A stretch of DNA of 64,000 bases from Ecdyonurus torrentis. Lineage: Eukaryota > Arthropoda > Insecta > Ephemeroptera > Heptageniidae. The position numbers and the translations under genes were made by a program. Below, piece by piece: positions 11,241 through 50,390 of the stretch; position 1 is the stretch's first letter; every line of letters starts with the position of its first letter. The notes beneath the pieces were generated by a model. That model was not told the DNA's origin. It saw only the letters and a list, made by a program, of their open reading frames with translations, and did no database searches. The DNA lies in NCBI GenBank assembly GCA_949318235.1, contig OX439127.1, positions 13,163,355 through 13,227,354 on the forward strand, read 5' to 3'.

Positions 11241-11701
11241 GTTAAAAAAAATATATATTTAGTCAGCAGTTTTTTATATTTTTAAATAAGGGTTGCCCTA
11301 TTAAAAAAGGCAGAATAACTTATATACTTAATGAATAAGACTACAAAAATTTCAAGGTGTAATTTTACTGCAAATTCTAAAAGAGGATAATGTCCTAAGT
11401 CACTAGATATGTGAATTTCTAATTTTGAGTGGACCCTTATAATTAATTTTTGAAAGTCTTGAAATGACGTTACGGTCGGTAACTTTCCCTATGCTATATG
11501 CCTATACTTACTTATATGTAGGTAGGTGATTTAGCTAATGCAATTTAGGTAGCTTAATTTTATGTATAATTTTAAATTTTTAGCAATACTATATTTAATT
11601 AGATGCTATATAATATGATGCTTATGCTATATTCATTGTTCCATACTATAGGCTTGCATTAACTTTGTATAATCAATTTGCTCACAAATATAACATATTT
11701 C

Positions 11702-11734
<33 letters not shown>

Positions 11735-11914
11735 CTCATGCAGGTCGTGAATTAAAACAATTAGTGGCGTATTTTTTTATTTGTGATTTCAATTTTATTA
11801 ATTAATTGTCATTTTAGTTGTTTAGTTTTAAAAATTTACCTTTTATTACAGCTTATGAAATTTTATTACGCATTTTATTTTCTTATTGTGATGAAATTTT
11901 ATTAAGAGAAATAG

Positions 11915-11964
<50 letters not shown>

Positions 11965-12972
11965 ATTAAAGCGCCTGGTATATATGCAACTTCTTAAGCT
12001 AAGTTGCACAACAAGTTGCATAATTTTCAAAAACTAAGGGGTAAATTAAAGTCAATGTTAGTGAATTAATGACTTTATGGTAAAATAATTATATAAACAC
12101 TATGTTTTCTTTATTTCATTTAAATGAGAAAAATGCTTCATAATTTTTATTTGAAAAGTGAAGTACGTTATATAAAAAAATATATATTTTTTTTCGCATT
12201 GTGGCAGATATCGTATAATAGCAGTTTTTAATTTTACATGTAATGCAAAAAGAATTGCACAAATTAATTTCAGCTTTAATTTTAACTTTGGTTAAATATT
12301 ATTATTTTAAAAAGAAGCCAGCATACTTAGAATGTCGGAAGCTAAAATCCCTTTTAATGCTTGGTGGATGTCAAGCCAACATTGTTCGGCCAGCATTCAG
12401 CGTTGTACGGTCGTACACCCTGTGAATGCTGAATTTACAGTTTATATTTGATTAAAAAATAAATAAATAAATAAATTCTAACTTTTTCCACACCCGTGGA
12501 AATTCTGAAAGATATATGCTAGCCATTATAAGTCAACAATAATTATTATATAAAATAGGAATCATTTAAGAATGCAAAATTAACTTTAAAAAATGTTATT
12601 ATATATTATATATATAATATAGCTCTTGATTTCTGAATAATTCACGCGTAACTTTTCAGCTTATTTATATTCATGCCTATATATCTTTTTGTTACATAAA
12701 CTGATCATAGTGATCATTTTATTAAAGACAATTGATGAATTAACTCTGCTACACCACATTTCAAAAAAATATTGCATCTCTTGAAATAAATAAAACTAGT
12801 GTGTCTTTTTCTTATTATTATATACGAATAAATGGAATAATTTGTTTTAAAATAAGAAATAAGAAAAAAAATATATAATTCTGACAGTTCTAAATGAATA
12901 TTTCATTCTAAATATTGTATCTGTCAAATGTCACTAATACAAATACGATATTTAAGGACAACGCAACTGCGC
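11241..12972. other. Intergenic AT-rich stretch before the gustatory receptor
   Basis: Contains a poly-A tract (11709-11733) and a (GA)n run (11920-11960). Frames here are short and show no coding character. I see nothing else. Confidence 0.6.
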
Positions 12973-12980
12973 TATATAAA
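12973..12980 (+). promoter_or_regulatory. Possible TATA box of the gustatory receptor
   Basis: TATATAAA lies 133 nt upstream of the receptor ATG, in a locally less simple sequence. In such an AT-rich genome this is weak evidence. Confidence 0.3.
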
Positions 12981-13112
12981 AGTCTGTTTGCTAATCCATT
13001 TGTCTGATTATATTCTTACCCCTTGAGGATGCGCAGATAAACGAAATTAAAGCAAACAATTATTTTCTAAAAATAAAAGGGTAGTATACCACCCAGTCTT
13101 TAAATCACAAGA

Positions 13113-17827
<4,715 letters not shown>

Positions 17828-17850
17828 TTGCATGTAACAATAATCTGTGG

Positions 17851-17856
17851 AATAAA
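17851..17856 (+). terminator. Polyadenylation signal AATAAA of the gustatory receptor
   Basis: Canonical hexamer 23 nt after the stop codon. It implies a very short 3' UTR; a longer alternative cannot be excluded. Confidence 0.5.
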
Positions 17857-18663
17857 ATGATGAGAAAATGCTTTTAAAAAAATGTATAAAATATGTAGTT
17901 TTTTTTATAATTTCTTTGTATAAAAAAAGATGCAGCATTATAAAATCATTTCTGTGTTGTAGTGTTAATCAAATGTAGGGTTTGTAGAGGTTTAAGAATA
18001 TAAAACTGTAATTTTAAATTACAGCTTGCAGTTAATTATTTAGTTTGTTTGTGCACTCTAAGCTTTTTAGTAAGGAACATAAATATCGTTTTGTGAAAAT
18101 TAATTTAATAAATTCAAAGTCAAATATAGGCCAACCTAATTAAAAGCAAGATAAATGAAAATAATAATTAGTATATAGTTTTATATTCCCGCGTTAAACG
18201 TTAATATTAAGACGAAATTTCCCTTCTTTTGTTTTGTTTTTTATTTTAATTTATAATATTATTACTTTTCTAATATTAAGAGCTTACATTTAAGTCCTAC
18301 CTATACAGAATTAAAATTAAGAAACGCAATTAGTCGTGTCTATTTTATTATTATCATTTTATTTTTATCAACTAAAATTTTCGTGAAACTTTATTTTTAA
18401 TGTATTTAATAATCCCTATCATAGGAACCTCAAAAAAAAAAAAAAAAAAAAAAGTGCAATACAGTATGTCATGTTTTGCGCTCTGGAGCTCCCATGCATC
18501 GCTGGTCTGATTGTAACAATCAAGGTATAAGTACTGCACACGGCGAATAAACGTGTTTTATTGAAACAATCGCAATTCTACCAAAATAAAAGCTAAAAAA
18601 ATCCAAAAGTTCTTAATCGTCTATAGGGTTGGAGAATCGTTAAATATTATTATCTATTACAGC

Positions 18664-19256
18664 CAGGGTCGGACTGGCTCGAAAAGGCCCACTCAGGAAG
18701 AGACCAGAGAGGGCCCACTGGGGGGGTCTGGGGGGGCGCAGCCCCCCCCAGCAAAAGGGGGGTCCGGGGGGCGAAGCCCCCCGGAAAATTTTAAGGCACG
18801 CCCCTTTTTTGAGGAAAAATCACTTAAAAAAGGTGCTTTTATTATTTCTTTGTTTTGCAAAAAAAATATAATTTTTTCAGTTTTTTTCAGTAAAGATTAA
18901 TTAAGTTAAATAACAATTTTGCTTAAGTTAATATACGATGAAAGAGTAAAAAACAAACAAAAAATACATAAGAACGAAATATTATCTATTAATTTAGTGA
19001 ATGTCATATATTTTACTTAAATTTACATAAAATTGTAACGTAATATTTTATTTTATTAATCAACATAAATTAAAATGTGTGCAACTTTTATTTTTGAAAT
19101 AATTATACTGTAGTATCACATGCAAAACTTATAGCAAAGATATTTTATGATACTTTGAAATGTGTTTGGATCCATATGCAGCTTAATCTTTAAATATAAA
19201 CCATAACTTTATTTATTTATTTTTAAATTATAGCCAGCATCAATAAGGAATTCGAA

Positions 19257-19319
<63 letters not shown>

Positions 19320-19321
19320 TA

Positions 19322-19365
<44 letters not shown>

Positions 19366-19656
19366 GAACATTGTCCCGAATTTTAGAAAATTAAAAAATT
19401 ACGTTACATATTTGATAACTTTAAATTGTCTGGGCATAGGAAAAAGCTGACTATCACTGTGAGGTCATTTTGCGTCCTTTTAAAAATTAATTAAAAATAC
19501 TAAATGAACTAAAAATTTAAAAACTCACATATTTATCGATTTAGGACAATGTGTCCTCTTTTATATATAATGTTTTTATGAAAATTACCCCTTCAAATTT
19601 CTTGGTATTCCTCTTTGTTCTGTATTAGGTAACAGTTTAATATTTTTTATTCCACT

Positions 19657-19687
<31 letters not shown>

Positions 19688-20233
19688 TCTTTTCTTTTCT
19701 TTAATTTTTTTTTGCGACACGATTGTTAATATTTTTTAGTATATGAATTAAATATTTCAGTCAATTTTGCATAATTATACTTTGTAGTGACTCGTAGATA
19801 AAAAAAAGAAGAAGAAGAAGAAGAAGAAGAAGAAATCTTCAAGGCTGAATACTATGGAAAATAAATTAACCTAGGTTTGTGAAGGTGTTGAGATAAGAGA
19901 ATAGTTCATATATAGTTCTTAATTGGGCAATGAAATAAGTAAATATAGTAAATAATAAATCGTAATTACACCGCATTCACGTATTATTGATGAGCGCTTT
20001 AATTTAAGATGCGAAACAAATAATAAGTATATGTGTGTAATTTGATGGAATTTTTAATTTTTTTTTAACTCTTTTCCTTTCAACTTTCTTCTTCTTCTTC
20101 TTCTTCTTCTCCTTTTTTTTTTTTTTTTTTTTTTTTCTTTTTTCATTTTTGTTTATTAGCGAGCAAAGGGCCCCCAGCCCAGGGGGGCCCGGTCAGGAAT
20201 TCCTGACCAACTTAAATGACCAGTCCGACCCTG
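18664..20233. mobile_element. Non-autonomous hAT element, 1,570 bp
   Basis: The ends CAGGGTCGGACTGG and CCAGTCCGACCCTG form perfect terminal inverted repeats. They are flanked by an exact 8-bp duplication ATTACAGC at 18656-18663 and 20234-20241, diagnostic of hAT transposition. GC-rich subterminal blocks (GGGGGG...CCCCCC) lie at both ends. The interior is AT-rich with (TA)n (19259-19360), (TC)n, (AAG)n and (CTT)n tracts and no transposase frame, so it depends on a partner element elsewhere. The perfect duplication suggests a relatively young insertion. Confidence 0.9.
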
Positions 20234-20241
20234 ATTACAGC

Positions 20242-23200
20242 ACAGCAGCACATGCATATATAATACATTGTTAATTTATTATTATTATTAAAAAATATAT
20301 AATATAAGTTAATTAATAGTAGTCATAATCTTAAATAATCTTATTTTTATAAAGTAAAGTAAAAAAAAAAGTAAATAAAGTATAAAAAAAAATGAAAATA
20401 TTTTAGTTTCTTGCACTTTATAATAGCTCGCTGTCAGAGTTATTATGCCATCTACGTCTCCTATACTACATATATATTTTTGACCTATAACGCTATCATA
20501 ATAATAATAATAAAATGCTTTTAATACATATAGCATAGGCTGCCAACAGTTTATGTATTTTCTGGCTGCAGGTCCTTTAGTTAAAGGCCGTAAACTGAAC
20601 TATTAAATGCTAATTTTAATATAGTAATTACATTTATGAGGTTATTATTGCAAATCAGAGTAATTGAAGGGAAAGTTTTTATTATGTATGATTAGAATTA
20701 CATTGTAAAAGATGAAGGTATATAAAATGAATATAATAAAACATGCCTGTAATACTTTTTATCTTTGATATAAATTATTAATAATTCACAAGCTATTATA
20801 CATTAAAGCAATACATCGTGCAGGTGTATTCATGAGCATGCAATAAGTGCCTAAGTGGTAATTGAACTGAGCAAACAACAGATAAACGTGGGAGTACAAA
20901 ATCACGTCCCCCACATCTTGTATAGGGATTAAGGAAAAAGAAATATATATCTCATGCCTTTCACTAACTGCATAGTATAACGGCCACAAAAACACAAAAC
21001 TGGAAATTTTGATGAGCATTTCAACTTGGCATGCCAGTTGAAGAACCACTAGTTAAATTTTATTGTGCAATTGCAACGATGCATACAAGCGGAGATACAA
21101 AATGTAAGTAACCCAGATATAAAACACAACATTTTTCTAAGTAATTACGTGAATTTAATAATATATATAAATATATATATGTTAAATCTTCACTCTCATA
21201 CACATTGTAAATTACAATTGAAACTATCATCAATTGTAGAACAATAATTTATAGTTTAAATATTTTGACAAATATATGCAAAGGGAGAGATGATGCAAAT
21301 TTTTATTTGCACGCTAAATTTCAATTAAAAATTTTTTAATGCAATTGCAAATTTATTGCGCATTGAATATTTGCTCCATGTAAACATCCTATAAGTAATG
21401 AGAAATGAAGAAGATATAAATATTCCAAGTCGTATGTAATGCAAAATTGAGAAAAAAATTGAGCTTTAAATAAACGAAGTTGTATTTTCACGAATAAAGA
21501 ACAGCTCGTATAAGCGGATCATGTATGTAATAAATAAGTATTTAAAATAAGTATCAATACATGATAATATGTTTACTATACTTTTATTTTCATTTTGTCT
21601 CAAAATTATTATTATTAAAAAAAAAAAATAACTCTATGAAAAAAAGAAAAGAATAAAGATGAACTATTACTGAAAGGATATTCAATCACATTTTAATATA
21701 TCCTATATTACAAAATAATTATAACTGCGTTAGAAAAATTTAATATAAATTATTTAGTAGAGTTAATTACATTACACCTATTTGTTTTCTGTATAATAAA
21801 AGAAGTAACCACAAACAATTTCGTTTGTTCCCTACACTTTAATTTTATTTTATTTTTAATGTCAATAGGATATTTATTTGTGCAGATTTTGAAAAAAATA
21901 GGAAAATAATTACTGCCAATATTTCGATCGTTTTGTTTAAAGTAATTAGGATTTGATAAAATAATAGTGCGATAAGTAAAACATGTCATAATAATATTTA
22001 TTATTATTAAGAAAAGTATGTATAGTTTTTACCAAAAGAAGATCTCAGCAACAACAAAAATTATAACTAAAAATATAAAAGATTATAGTTTTCATCTGAA
22101 AATATAATATATAAAGTATGTATTGCTGATTTATCATAAAGTTTATGTATTTAATGTATAAATAAAATGTTCCAATTTATTTCAAAAATATGAAATCTGT
22201 TTTTGCCTTGCCATGAGATCGTCATATAGGTTGTTGTACATTTTATTTTTTTTTAAATATAAAACTACATAGCTCTTTTTATATTATGTGTAAATTAAAA
22301 AAAAAAACATAAAAAAAAGATAAATTATGTATATTTTTGCCCTGGGGGTTTAGATTGTAATTCTAAATTATAGTTATTTTTACTTGCATATATAGCAATA
22401 TTGTGCAGTCGAGCTTTACTTTTTACACGATGGATAAAATATAATATAGCTTTTCCATGCTGTGTATGTGTACACCTATAGCATAATAAAATGCTATAGT
22501 TCAGCCAACATAAAAGTATAAAGCTATAATTCTTAATTCAGTCCCTGCTTTTCGTGTTATTTCTGAAAATGATTACTTATATAATTTTGTAAATATAAAT
22601 GTTAGTGTAATAAAGTTTAATTAGAAGAAGCAGATCACTGGGGGTCTTAATTTTATTCGGTTTGTCGTTTCTGTTTTTTTTTTTATTATTATTTTTTATT
22701 TATGGTATTTTATATAAAAATGGAAATGTTAATTTTATCCCCTTTAATATGTATGTTTGTGTATATTGTGTATATTTTATTATATAATATATATTATAGT
22801 ATGCATATATTCCAAAAATTAAGAATTTTAAAAATATATTTTTCATCGGAACACTTAATTTTATAACTGACTCATTTTAGATAGCAATAATTATACATAT
22901 CCATTTAATAAAAAGGGATGTACGATCGTTATAGATAATTTTGTGCTTAAAACCAATAAATTTGTTGCACGTATTTGTGTTCCAAATATTTTATTTTCAA
23001 ATACGCAGAGGAACTTTTTGTCCGCATACACAAAACATGGTGCAAAACATGCTATATGGTGCAAAACAGCTATATACGCGCCAAAAGTGATTATAAAGAG
23101 ATGAAATAATTATGATACTCAGTTCACAGCGCTTAGCTTAATCATTTTATTATAATGATGGAACACTGGGTGCACACAAGTCAAGTAGAATTACATCGTA

Positions 23201-23696
23201 TATAAGCTCAAAACATGATAGAAAGATACAAGTTAATTATTGAATAATTATTAATATAATATATTAGACGTCTAGACATTTAGACTATACAGGGTTCTAT
23301 AAGTATATAAGTATTTTCCCAATGTTAATTAAGTATAAAAAATAATTGGCGTGTCTTAAAAAATTTGTTTGCAATTGTGCGTTTAGACATTATAGAGACA
23401 ATGCGTATTATGCCATTAACTTTATTAAAATTATAACAAATAACAAAATACATATAAAACGTATTTGAAACGAGTGCGATGAAGTAAATTTAAACGAAGA
23501 ATATAATATAATTTATTTACATTAATTGCTTCTAAAATTTGCACTTTTATATATTAATGTATTGATAAAGGTACTATGTATGAGCACAATAATTATAGGA
23601 CCATTGTGAATGTGAATTTTAAACTCTAAGTGGTCAAACGAGAACCAAAAGCTTGCAGGGGAATCAGGCGATTTTCCGCATTTTTAAGGAAGATTT
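20242..23696. other. Intergenic AT-rich region, no gene seen
   Basis: Only short low-complexity frames occur, with no splice-consistent exon, transposon end or RNA gene that I can recognise. Confidence 0.6.
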
Positions 23697-24332
23697 ATGG
23701 AGTTTCGCCAAAAGATGAGTTTTCAGACTTTAGAGGATTGTGAGTGAACCACAAATTATTTCAATATTTTTAATTAAAAAAAAATATATATATAAACTTT
23801 AGGTCTTAAATTTGATATAATATAAAGTATTTTTTACTTTTTGTATTCTAGCTCTTATAGCATTTATACATTTCTATAATATACTTACCTGTATGTAAAT
23901 AATGTATCATACAATTTAATTATAATGACGACTGCAAATGTGTCATGTAAAATCAATATAAAGTTATTGATTGATATTGTTACAGATCCTACAATATGGA
24001 AAATACAGTGGATATTCCTCGTGGTCAGCATCTTTGTTCTTGCGCTTCCTAGCAGGAGTCAAGGACAATCTTTCCAAAGTTTTAAACAAAACAGACCAAG
24101 AGATGGACTATTCTACGAAGACATACTAAGGCACCGCGGTCGCACTCAAGATTCTTACCGCCTACATCCTGCTACTGTCGCAAAGGCTCTGTCTGAGGGT
24201 CGTACCCTACACAGTGTGGGCGAAATCGTCGCTGCTAAATCTCCACCTATCAGTTCTTTAAACAGTCTTGACAGAGAGCACGCCGAGACTTATTCTTTCT
24301 TTGACGCCTTCCCTCACTTCTCGCTCTTTTAA
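23697..24332 (+). CDS. Small secreted or membrane-anchored protein of unknown function, two exons
   Basis: Exon 2 (23986-24332) has balanced, non-AT codon use unlike its surroundings and a good acceptor (TTGTTACAG). It needs a phase 1 donor; the ATG at 23697 followed by a 43-nt exon ending at a GTGAGT donor (23739/23740) fits exactly and gives 129 aa. An alternative start is the ATG at 23925, which would read through the acceptor. The joined protein has a hydrophobic stretch IFLVVSIFVLAL around residues 22-33, then SRSQG, a plausible signal-peptide cleavage region. The remaining 90 residues are polar, with no cysteine and no clear dibasic cleavage sites, and end FFDAFPHFSLF. I do not recognise the family; a neuropeptide-like or cuticle-associated secreted peptide is possible but unproven. 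Confidence 0.45.
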
Positions 24333-25502
24333 TTTTTTTTTTTTAATTACATTTCATCTTCCTTTTAGAAAAGAAACTTTAAGTTATGTAATATCCAGAT
24401 GTATATCAATTTAACTTTCTTATCATCATTTTACTGTAGTCGTATCTAATAGAACTCTTCATGATTTTATCCAATATATTTTTTCTCCTTAAAAAAAAAA
24501 AAAAAAAAAAAAAAAAACTGCATCAATCCAACTGACGTAAATGTTACGATTTTTTTATGTATTGTCAAATATAGTTTAATAAAATATGTGTAACTAGGAA
24601 TAACAAAATAATATATAATATTTAATTTATTCAAGAACTTTAATAAACCTGATTTATAAACAACAAACAGCATTGTCATATACAAAATACAAAACATTCC
24701 GTAGTATTATTCAATCCCACAGATATAATAAGGCATGTGATTTTTATTCTTGCATCAGAAATTTCAAAATCAACTCTAAGTCGTAGGCCTTCAAACCACA
24801 TAAAACTGTGCATCCATTAGCTCATGACGTGCAATTAAGAATGAGCATGTTATGTTAACATTTGTGAATTATTATTTTGATCCATTTCATTAACGCCTTT
24901 TTAAATAGATTTAGTTTTTAAGATAAGGCAATTTCCTTTTAACACACTTGAAAACTTTAAACAGACATACAAGCAGTTTTCAATTGTTGTAACAATGATC
25001 AATATAAAACTAAAAATTCACTTTTCTTAAAAATTTAAACAACAAATGGCCATTATCACTAAATTATTAGAAGAACTTGCATTGATTTGGCATAGGTAAT
25101 AAATATATTTTCTAATTTATCTACCATTTATGGGGACATTGACTATTCACCACATGCACTGGCATTAATATTTTATGTAGTGAATAATCATTGGCAACTA
25201 AAGGCTTAGAATACATAGGCTTGGAATGTAAATCTACAATAATAAACAAACATAACTAGGTACTGGCATTGTTTTTTTCCCCTCACCACATATTTGAAAC
25301 AAGCTCTGTTTATATTTATTATTATTCAATGAAAAATATATATATATCATTTTAGTTTGGATCAACTACTGGAAGGATTTAAAATTTGCAGCAATTACCA
25401 ATGGCTTGCTGATACTTATAAAACATGGTATATAGTTGCATTAAAAATTACGAAGTGGTACTAAAATGTTACTTTCAAAATTAGTGTACAAAAGAACATT
25501 TC

Positions 25503-25537
<35 letters not shown>

Positions 25538-25936
25538 AGAAGAAGAAGAAGAAGAAGAAGAAGAAGAAAATTATTTAAATATCAATTAATGCCTGAATTT
25601 AAAGAATTTTGTGCTAGTACCTAAGTAGATGGATAAATTTTACACACACATATATAAAAAGAACTAGGGCCAAGAACAATTAAAGCTGCTAAAAGAGAAC
25701 TGCTGTACTTACACTAAAGGAGAGGAAGTAATCACTCAGCCTTACATATCTCTTCTAGATACATTATTATCTATAAAAAGTTTGTACTTCAAAGACTGTA
25801 GATGTAGATAATTCAAGGCAAGTTACACATATAAAAACAATTTAAGATACCTACAGTCTGAAAGTAAAAACTCAAATGTGTGCTCAGCTAATTAGAAGGA
25901 ACAGAGGTATGAAATTCTGATTGCAAGGTGCTCACA
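24333..25936. other. Intergenic; probable 3' UTR region of the carnitine carrier
   Basis: Holds two poly-A tracts, the second (25506-25534) running into (AAG)n to about 25566. On the minus strand an AATAAA lies opposite 25318-25323, a candidate polyadenylation signal for the carrier. No other gene seen. Confidence 0.45.
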
Positions 25937-46245
<20,309 letters not shown>

Positions 46246-46441
46246 TTATTATATTTCTTCATTGCATTTTCTGTAACTTTCTATTTTCACTTTAATCTTT
46301 AAGTAGAACACAACTCAATTGAGTATTGATAAGCTGCGTTTAATTTTTTTACGGCTTCATTTACATTCCTTGAAAACATCATTATTTTGCAGCTAAATTT
46401 TCATTGTATTTGATTCACAAATAAGTTAAATCAGCTTGTAA

Positions 46442-46493
46442 AATAAAGCCTTTTAGGCTCCTTGTATTATTTATATTTCATTAACTCAATAAA
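46442..46493 (+). terminator. Two AATAAA polyadenylation signals of beta-tubulin
   Basis: Hexamers at 46442-46447 and 46488-46493, about 200-250 nt after the stop, allow two closely spaced 3' ends. Confidence 0.6.
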
Positions 46494-46676
46494 AATGTTC
46501 AATTCAATATTAATCGTTTTTACTTTATATACCTTGTTAAATTAATCACCATTAAGAGGGGGAGGGGGAGTAACATATGCATGTACTTTATACTCAATGA
46601 GTCTCAAAGCAATGCATGACTTGATATATCCTATTTTTAGAAATAATTTAAGCATATTATAAGTTTTATATATATA

Positions 46677-46711
<35 letters not shown>

Positions 46712-46902
46712 GTTTTAAAGCACGTATGGTCTATAAAAAATATATTATTTCTTATTTCAACAATTATAAATTTAGGCTGAGTGCCGCATTGTCGTTTTTG
46801 TTAAGACTATTATAACCGTACTGTAATCTCTGTGCTTTACCAGAGTACATAACATACAACACTGATCAGATAGTACAATTACACCATTATAGATAGTACG
46901 AT

Positions 46903-47045
46903 CATTTTACTAAAAAATTAATTTCTATTGGCATATGGGAATATAACATTGTATTTATATAGATAGAGTTTTGTGTCAACTGAAATCTCCATCTGATTGC
47001 ATTGAATGTCCATTAGCCAATAGAAATTAATTTTTAAGTAAAATG
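46903..47045. repeat. 143-bp foldback repeat
   Basis: CATTTTACTAAAAAATTAAT and the following TTCTATTGGC pair with GCCAATAGAAATTAATTTTT and its extension, a nearly perfect 30-bp terminal repeat. Confidence 0.65.
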
Positions 47046-47526
47046 TCTACTTATAATTACATTAGTACAATATACTTCAATGGTCTAATATAAATTTACG
47101 AAAAGAAATAGAGAATTATCAGAGTATAACTGTAAATAAGTGCTTCCTGGATGAGGTAACATTAAATATTTTAACACAAGTGATAAAGGATGAAACAGTT
47201 ATTATCTCAACCATGGCGGAATTTATTGTTCTATGAATTAATGCAATATTAATAATACATATATTTAAAGATACTACTTGCAAGTTTAACGTCACTGATC
47301 ACATATAGTACAAAATCTTAATGGGTTTATAAATTATATTAAACCAAAGGAACCAAGTCTGCAGGCAACAGAATCTATAATAATCTATATTAATAATCTA
47401 ACTTTTCTTTGTCTAGCTTTTTAGCTTTCTTATTATCTATAGTCTGATATTTATTTATTATTATTATTTTACATACATATCATGACGCTATAATCCCTTT
47501 CGAGGTAAGCCAACAACACAGGTGTT

Positions 47527-47838
47527 TTATCCTGACCCAGTGATAAACTTCCACAACTTCCTATCCTGACATACTTCACATGCTTCCTCCAGTCTCATAC
47601 CTTGTTTCATACATTTCCTTTTGCATTTCATACTGTGTATATTCTTATTTTTCAAACATCTTCCAACCACCTCAGACCATGATGTTTTAGGCCTGCCTCT
47701 ATATCTCCTTCCATCCACTCTACTATGAAATACCTGTTTTGCTATTCTTTCATCACCCATTCTCTCAACATGACCAAACCACCGTAACACACTGTTCTCA
47801 TACTTCTCAGTCACAGTTTCTTTCACTCCACATATCAA
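47527..47838 (-). pseudogene. Non-LTR retrotransposon ORF2 C-terminal fragment
   Basis: About 100 residues contain VLRWFGHVERMGDERIAK and RRYRGRPKTSWSEVV, the hallmark of the segment after the reverse transcriptase in many arthropod LINE polyproteins. The rest of the element is missing. The fragment has a stop shortly after EACEVCQDRKLWKFI. Confidence 0.75.
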
Positions 47839-48373
47839 AATGCATTATTATCCATATAACTAAGTTTAACTTGAACTTGAGAAAGACATGAGTTGCAAGT
47901 ATAATGTACAATTTTATCATCATTAACGTAAAAAAAAAGTAATGCATTTTGTAATAATGGGGTGTAGGCCACAATCACTTAAAGTGACAACACATAAAAG
48001 AAAAAATAGAGTAATTTGATAGGCTATATCCTGTTTTATTTTGTTATTATTTTACATCAACTATACCTAGATTCACATAAAATCAATTGATTGATTGCAT
48101 GGAATAATATTTTTAATGGGGTACACACAATATTTTATTTCAATAAAATGACCACCAAGAAATTATTATTAAAACCAAAAGACATCGACTATGTTACCTT
48201 TTTTTATGTTTTAAAAGCATTTGAAAGTGTTGAGGTAGGATGTGCTATTATACTTTAACAAAAAAAATTATTGGACACTTGACTAATTTGGCGAATTTTG
48301 GTATTAGAAACATTTTGAGCGTATGCCCAGGTATTGGACTAATTCACACTCATTTTCCTTAAGGTTCCATGTG

Positions 48374-48480
48374 TACACTCCTCTCGAATAAATCTGATCG
48401 AAGCATTAATCTCTCCAAAAGGTTAAATATACGGGGAAACTTTTAATGCAAGCGGTCAGATTTATTCGGGAGGAATGTAC
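48374..48480. repeat. 107-bp foldback repeat, copy 1
   Basis: TACACTCCTCTCGAATAAAT pairs with ATTTATTCGGGAGGAATGTA. The internal GCATTAATCTCTCCAAAAGG is shared, inverted, with 59762-59860. Confidence 0.6.
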
Positions 48481-48849
48481 TGTATATCGTTATGGAACCT
48501 GTAGAGTCCAACAATTGTTAGGGTCTCTGTTTAAAAGTGGGGAACAATATAATACATTATATTTTCTTTATATGAAGAGGATATTAGGTATGGTTGCTTA
48601 CTGTTTTTCCTTGAATATCAGAAAAACTGGAATGTGAATAGAAACATGCATCCTACCACAGCACAACATTAGTCAGTACACTGAGCACACAGAATTTTCA
48701 TGTATGATTAACATTTATGATATTACCATCTATTCATAATATTATTTATATTATTATTGTTATTGTTAATATTTACTTAATTAAGTATATTATGATTACA
48801 TGTTTTATTTCACCCATCTTCATTAAAATCACAAAAAATTTGAAGGCTT

Positions 48850-48884
<35 letters not shown>

Positions 48885-49069
48885 TTGAAAGAACACATGA
48901 GGAGCAGTGTAGATTACGTCTGGGTATCAAACTTATGAATATGGGAGTAAAATTTATTATTTATTTTTAATCCATTATGACCACAAGATACATGGTTTAT
49001 TCTAACCAAGAATGTTTTTCCATGTGATTCAGTTATTATTATAATTACTCCACAAAAAAATATCCAATA

Positions 49070-49366
49070 ATAAAGAAAAGGATATAATTACCAGCAAGGG
49101 CCTTACCACAGTAGAAATTCTATGGAGAGGTCGAGGTCTCAAGTGGCAAAGGGTTTTAGTTATAAAAATGTTCACAACAGAAAGCATTTGTCATATATTA
49201 ATGACATTATCACGTATATCTCTTCTATGTGTTCTCAAAGGTTCACAAAGGTTCTAAGTTATGAACATTTTCATAACTAAAACTCTTTGTTACGTGAGAC
49301 CTCGACCTCTTCATATAACTTCTACTGTGGTAAGGCCCTTGCTGGTAATTACATCCTTTTCTTTAT
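49070..49366. mobile_element. Foldback MITE related to the 35.9 kb element
   Basis: Arms AAAGGATATAATTACCAGCA and TGCTGGTAATTACATCCTTT pair over about 120 bp, including GGTCGAGGTCTCA. The loop is about 50 bp. A half copy is at 33050-33180. Confidence 0.75.
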
Positions 49367-50352
49367 TTTTGATCCTAGCTGTGATGTTTTTTTTCCTTAA
49401 ATTGATTAAATAAAAAATAAGCTATAATTTAAATTCTATTTACTAGATTTTATATCACCAAAATAATAGCCTATAACAAGGTTATGATATCACCCTATAG
49501 GAACAGAACTAGGTACTTTGCAATTATTGGTTAAAATACGATGTACATCAATAAATTTATAGAAATAAACCCTTTCTGCCACTCCCTGTGGTGCACAAAA
49601 AAAAAAAAACACTTGTGAGACATATACTGTACACAATGATTTTGAAGATCTAAAGAATTCATAGACCCATATATAACTTGCATACATTAAATTATGAGAT
49701 AAAGCTGCATATATGTAATATAATTCAATTTCCTTTTTCAAATGGTCTCATTTTCAAAACTTTTAGTTCTAGGAATTAAAATTATATTTAGCACAGATAG
49801 TAATCTGAAGAATTTAAGACATGGATTTTAATTAACAGAAATATTTCCTGAATTATATTTAAATATAAATAAATGTTTTAAATAATAATAATAATAACAT
49901 TTTTCCTTGAATTGATATAACCTATTTAAAGTTAGCAAAAGAAATGCAATAAAAAGAAGAAGAAAAGTGAGGGAACATAATTTCAAATCATGTTTTTTTA
50001 TAAAATGTAGAATACTTAAGACTTGTATGAATCTAAACCTTACGCATTTAGTATTTTGGTTGATACTTTTTAACACTAATATTCATAGAAACAACCAATT
50101 TAGTACATAGCAACTAGCAGTCACAATAAGTGCATTAGATTTTGATTTGGTGAAATTCTAGGTCAGGCTATTCATTGGGTCCCTTGTGATTTCACATACA
50201 TATGAATGCCTATTTCAGTATTTGGAGGTGAAAAAATTACCATTGAAAAATAAAACTTCAAATGACATGCCAAATGTTATCAAAGCTGGAAACAATAATG
50301 AGGCTTTTATTAGCTAAATTAAGTCATTAAAGTGTGTAAAAGGAAGTCTTTT

Positions 50353-50390
<38 letters not shown>

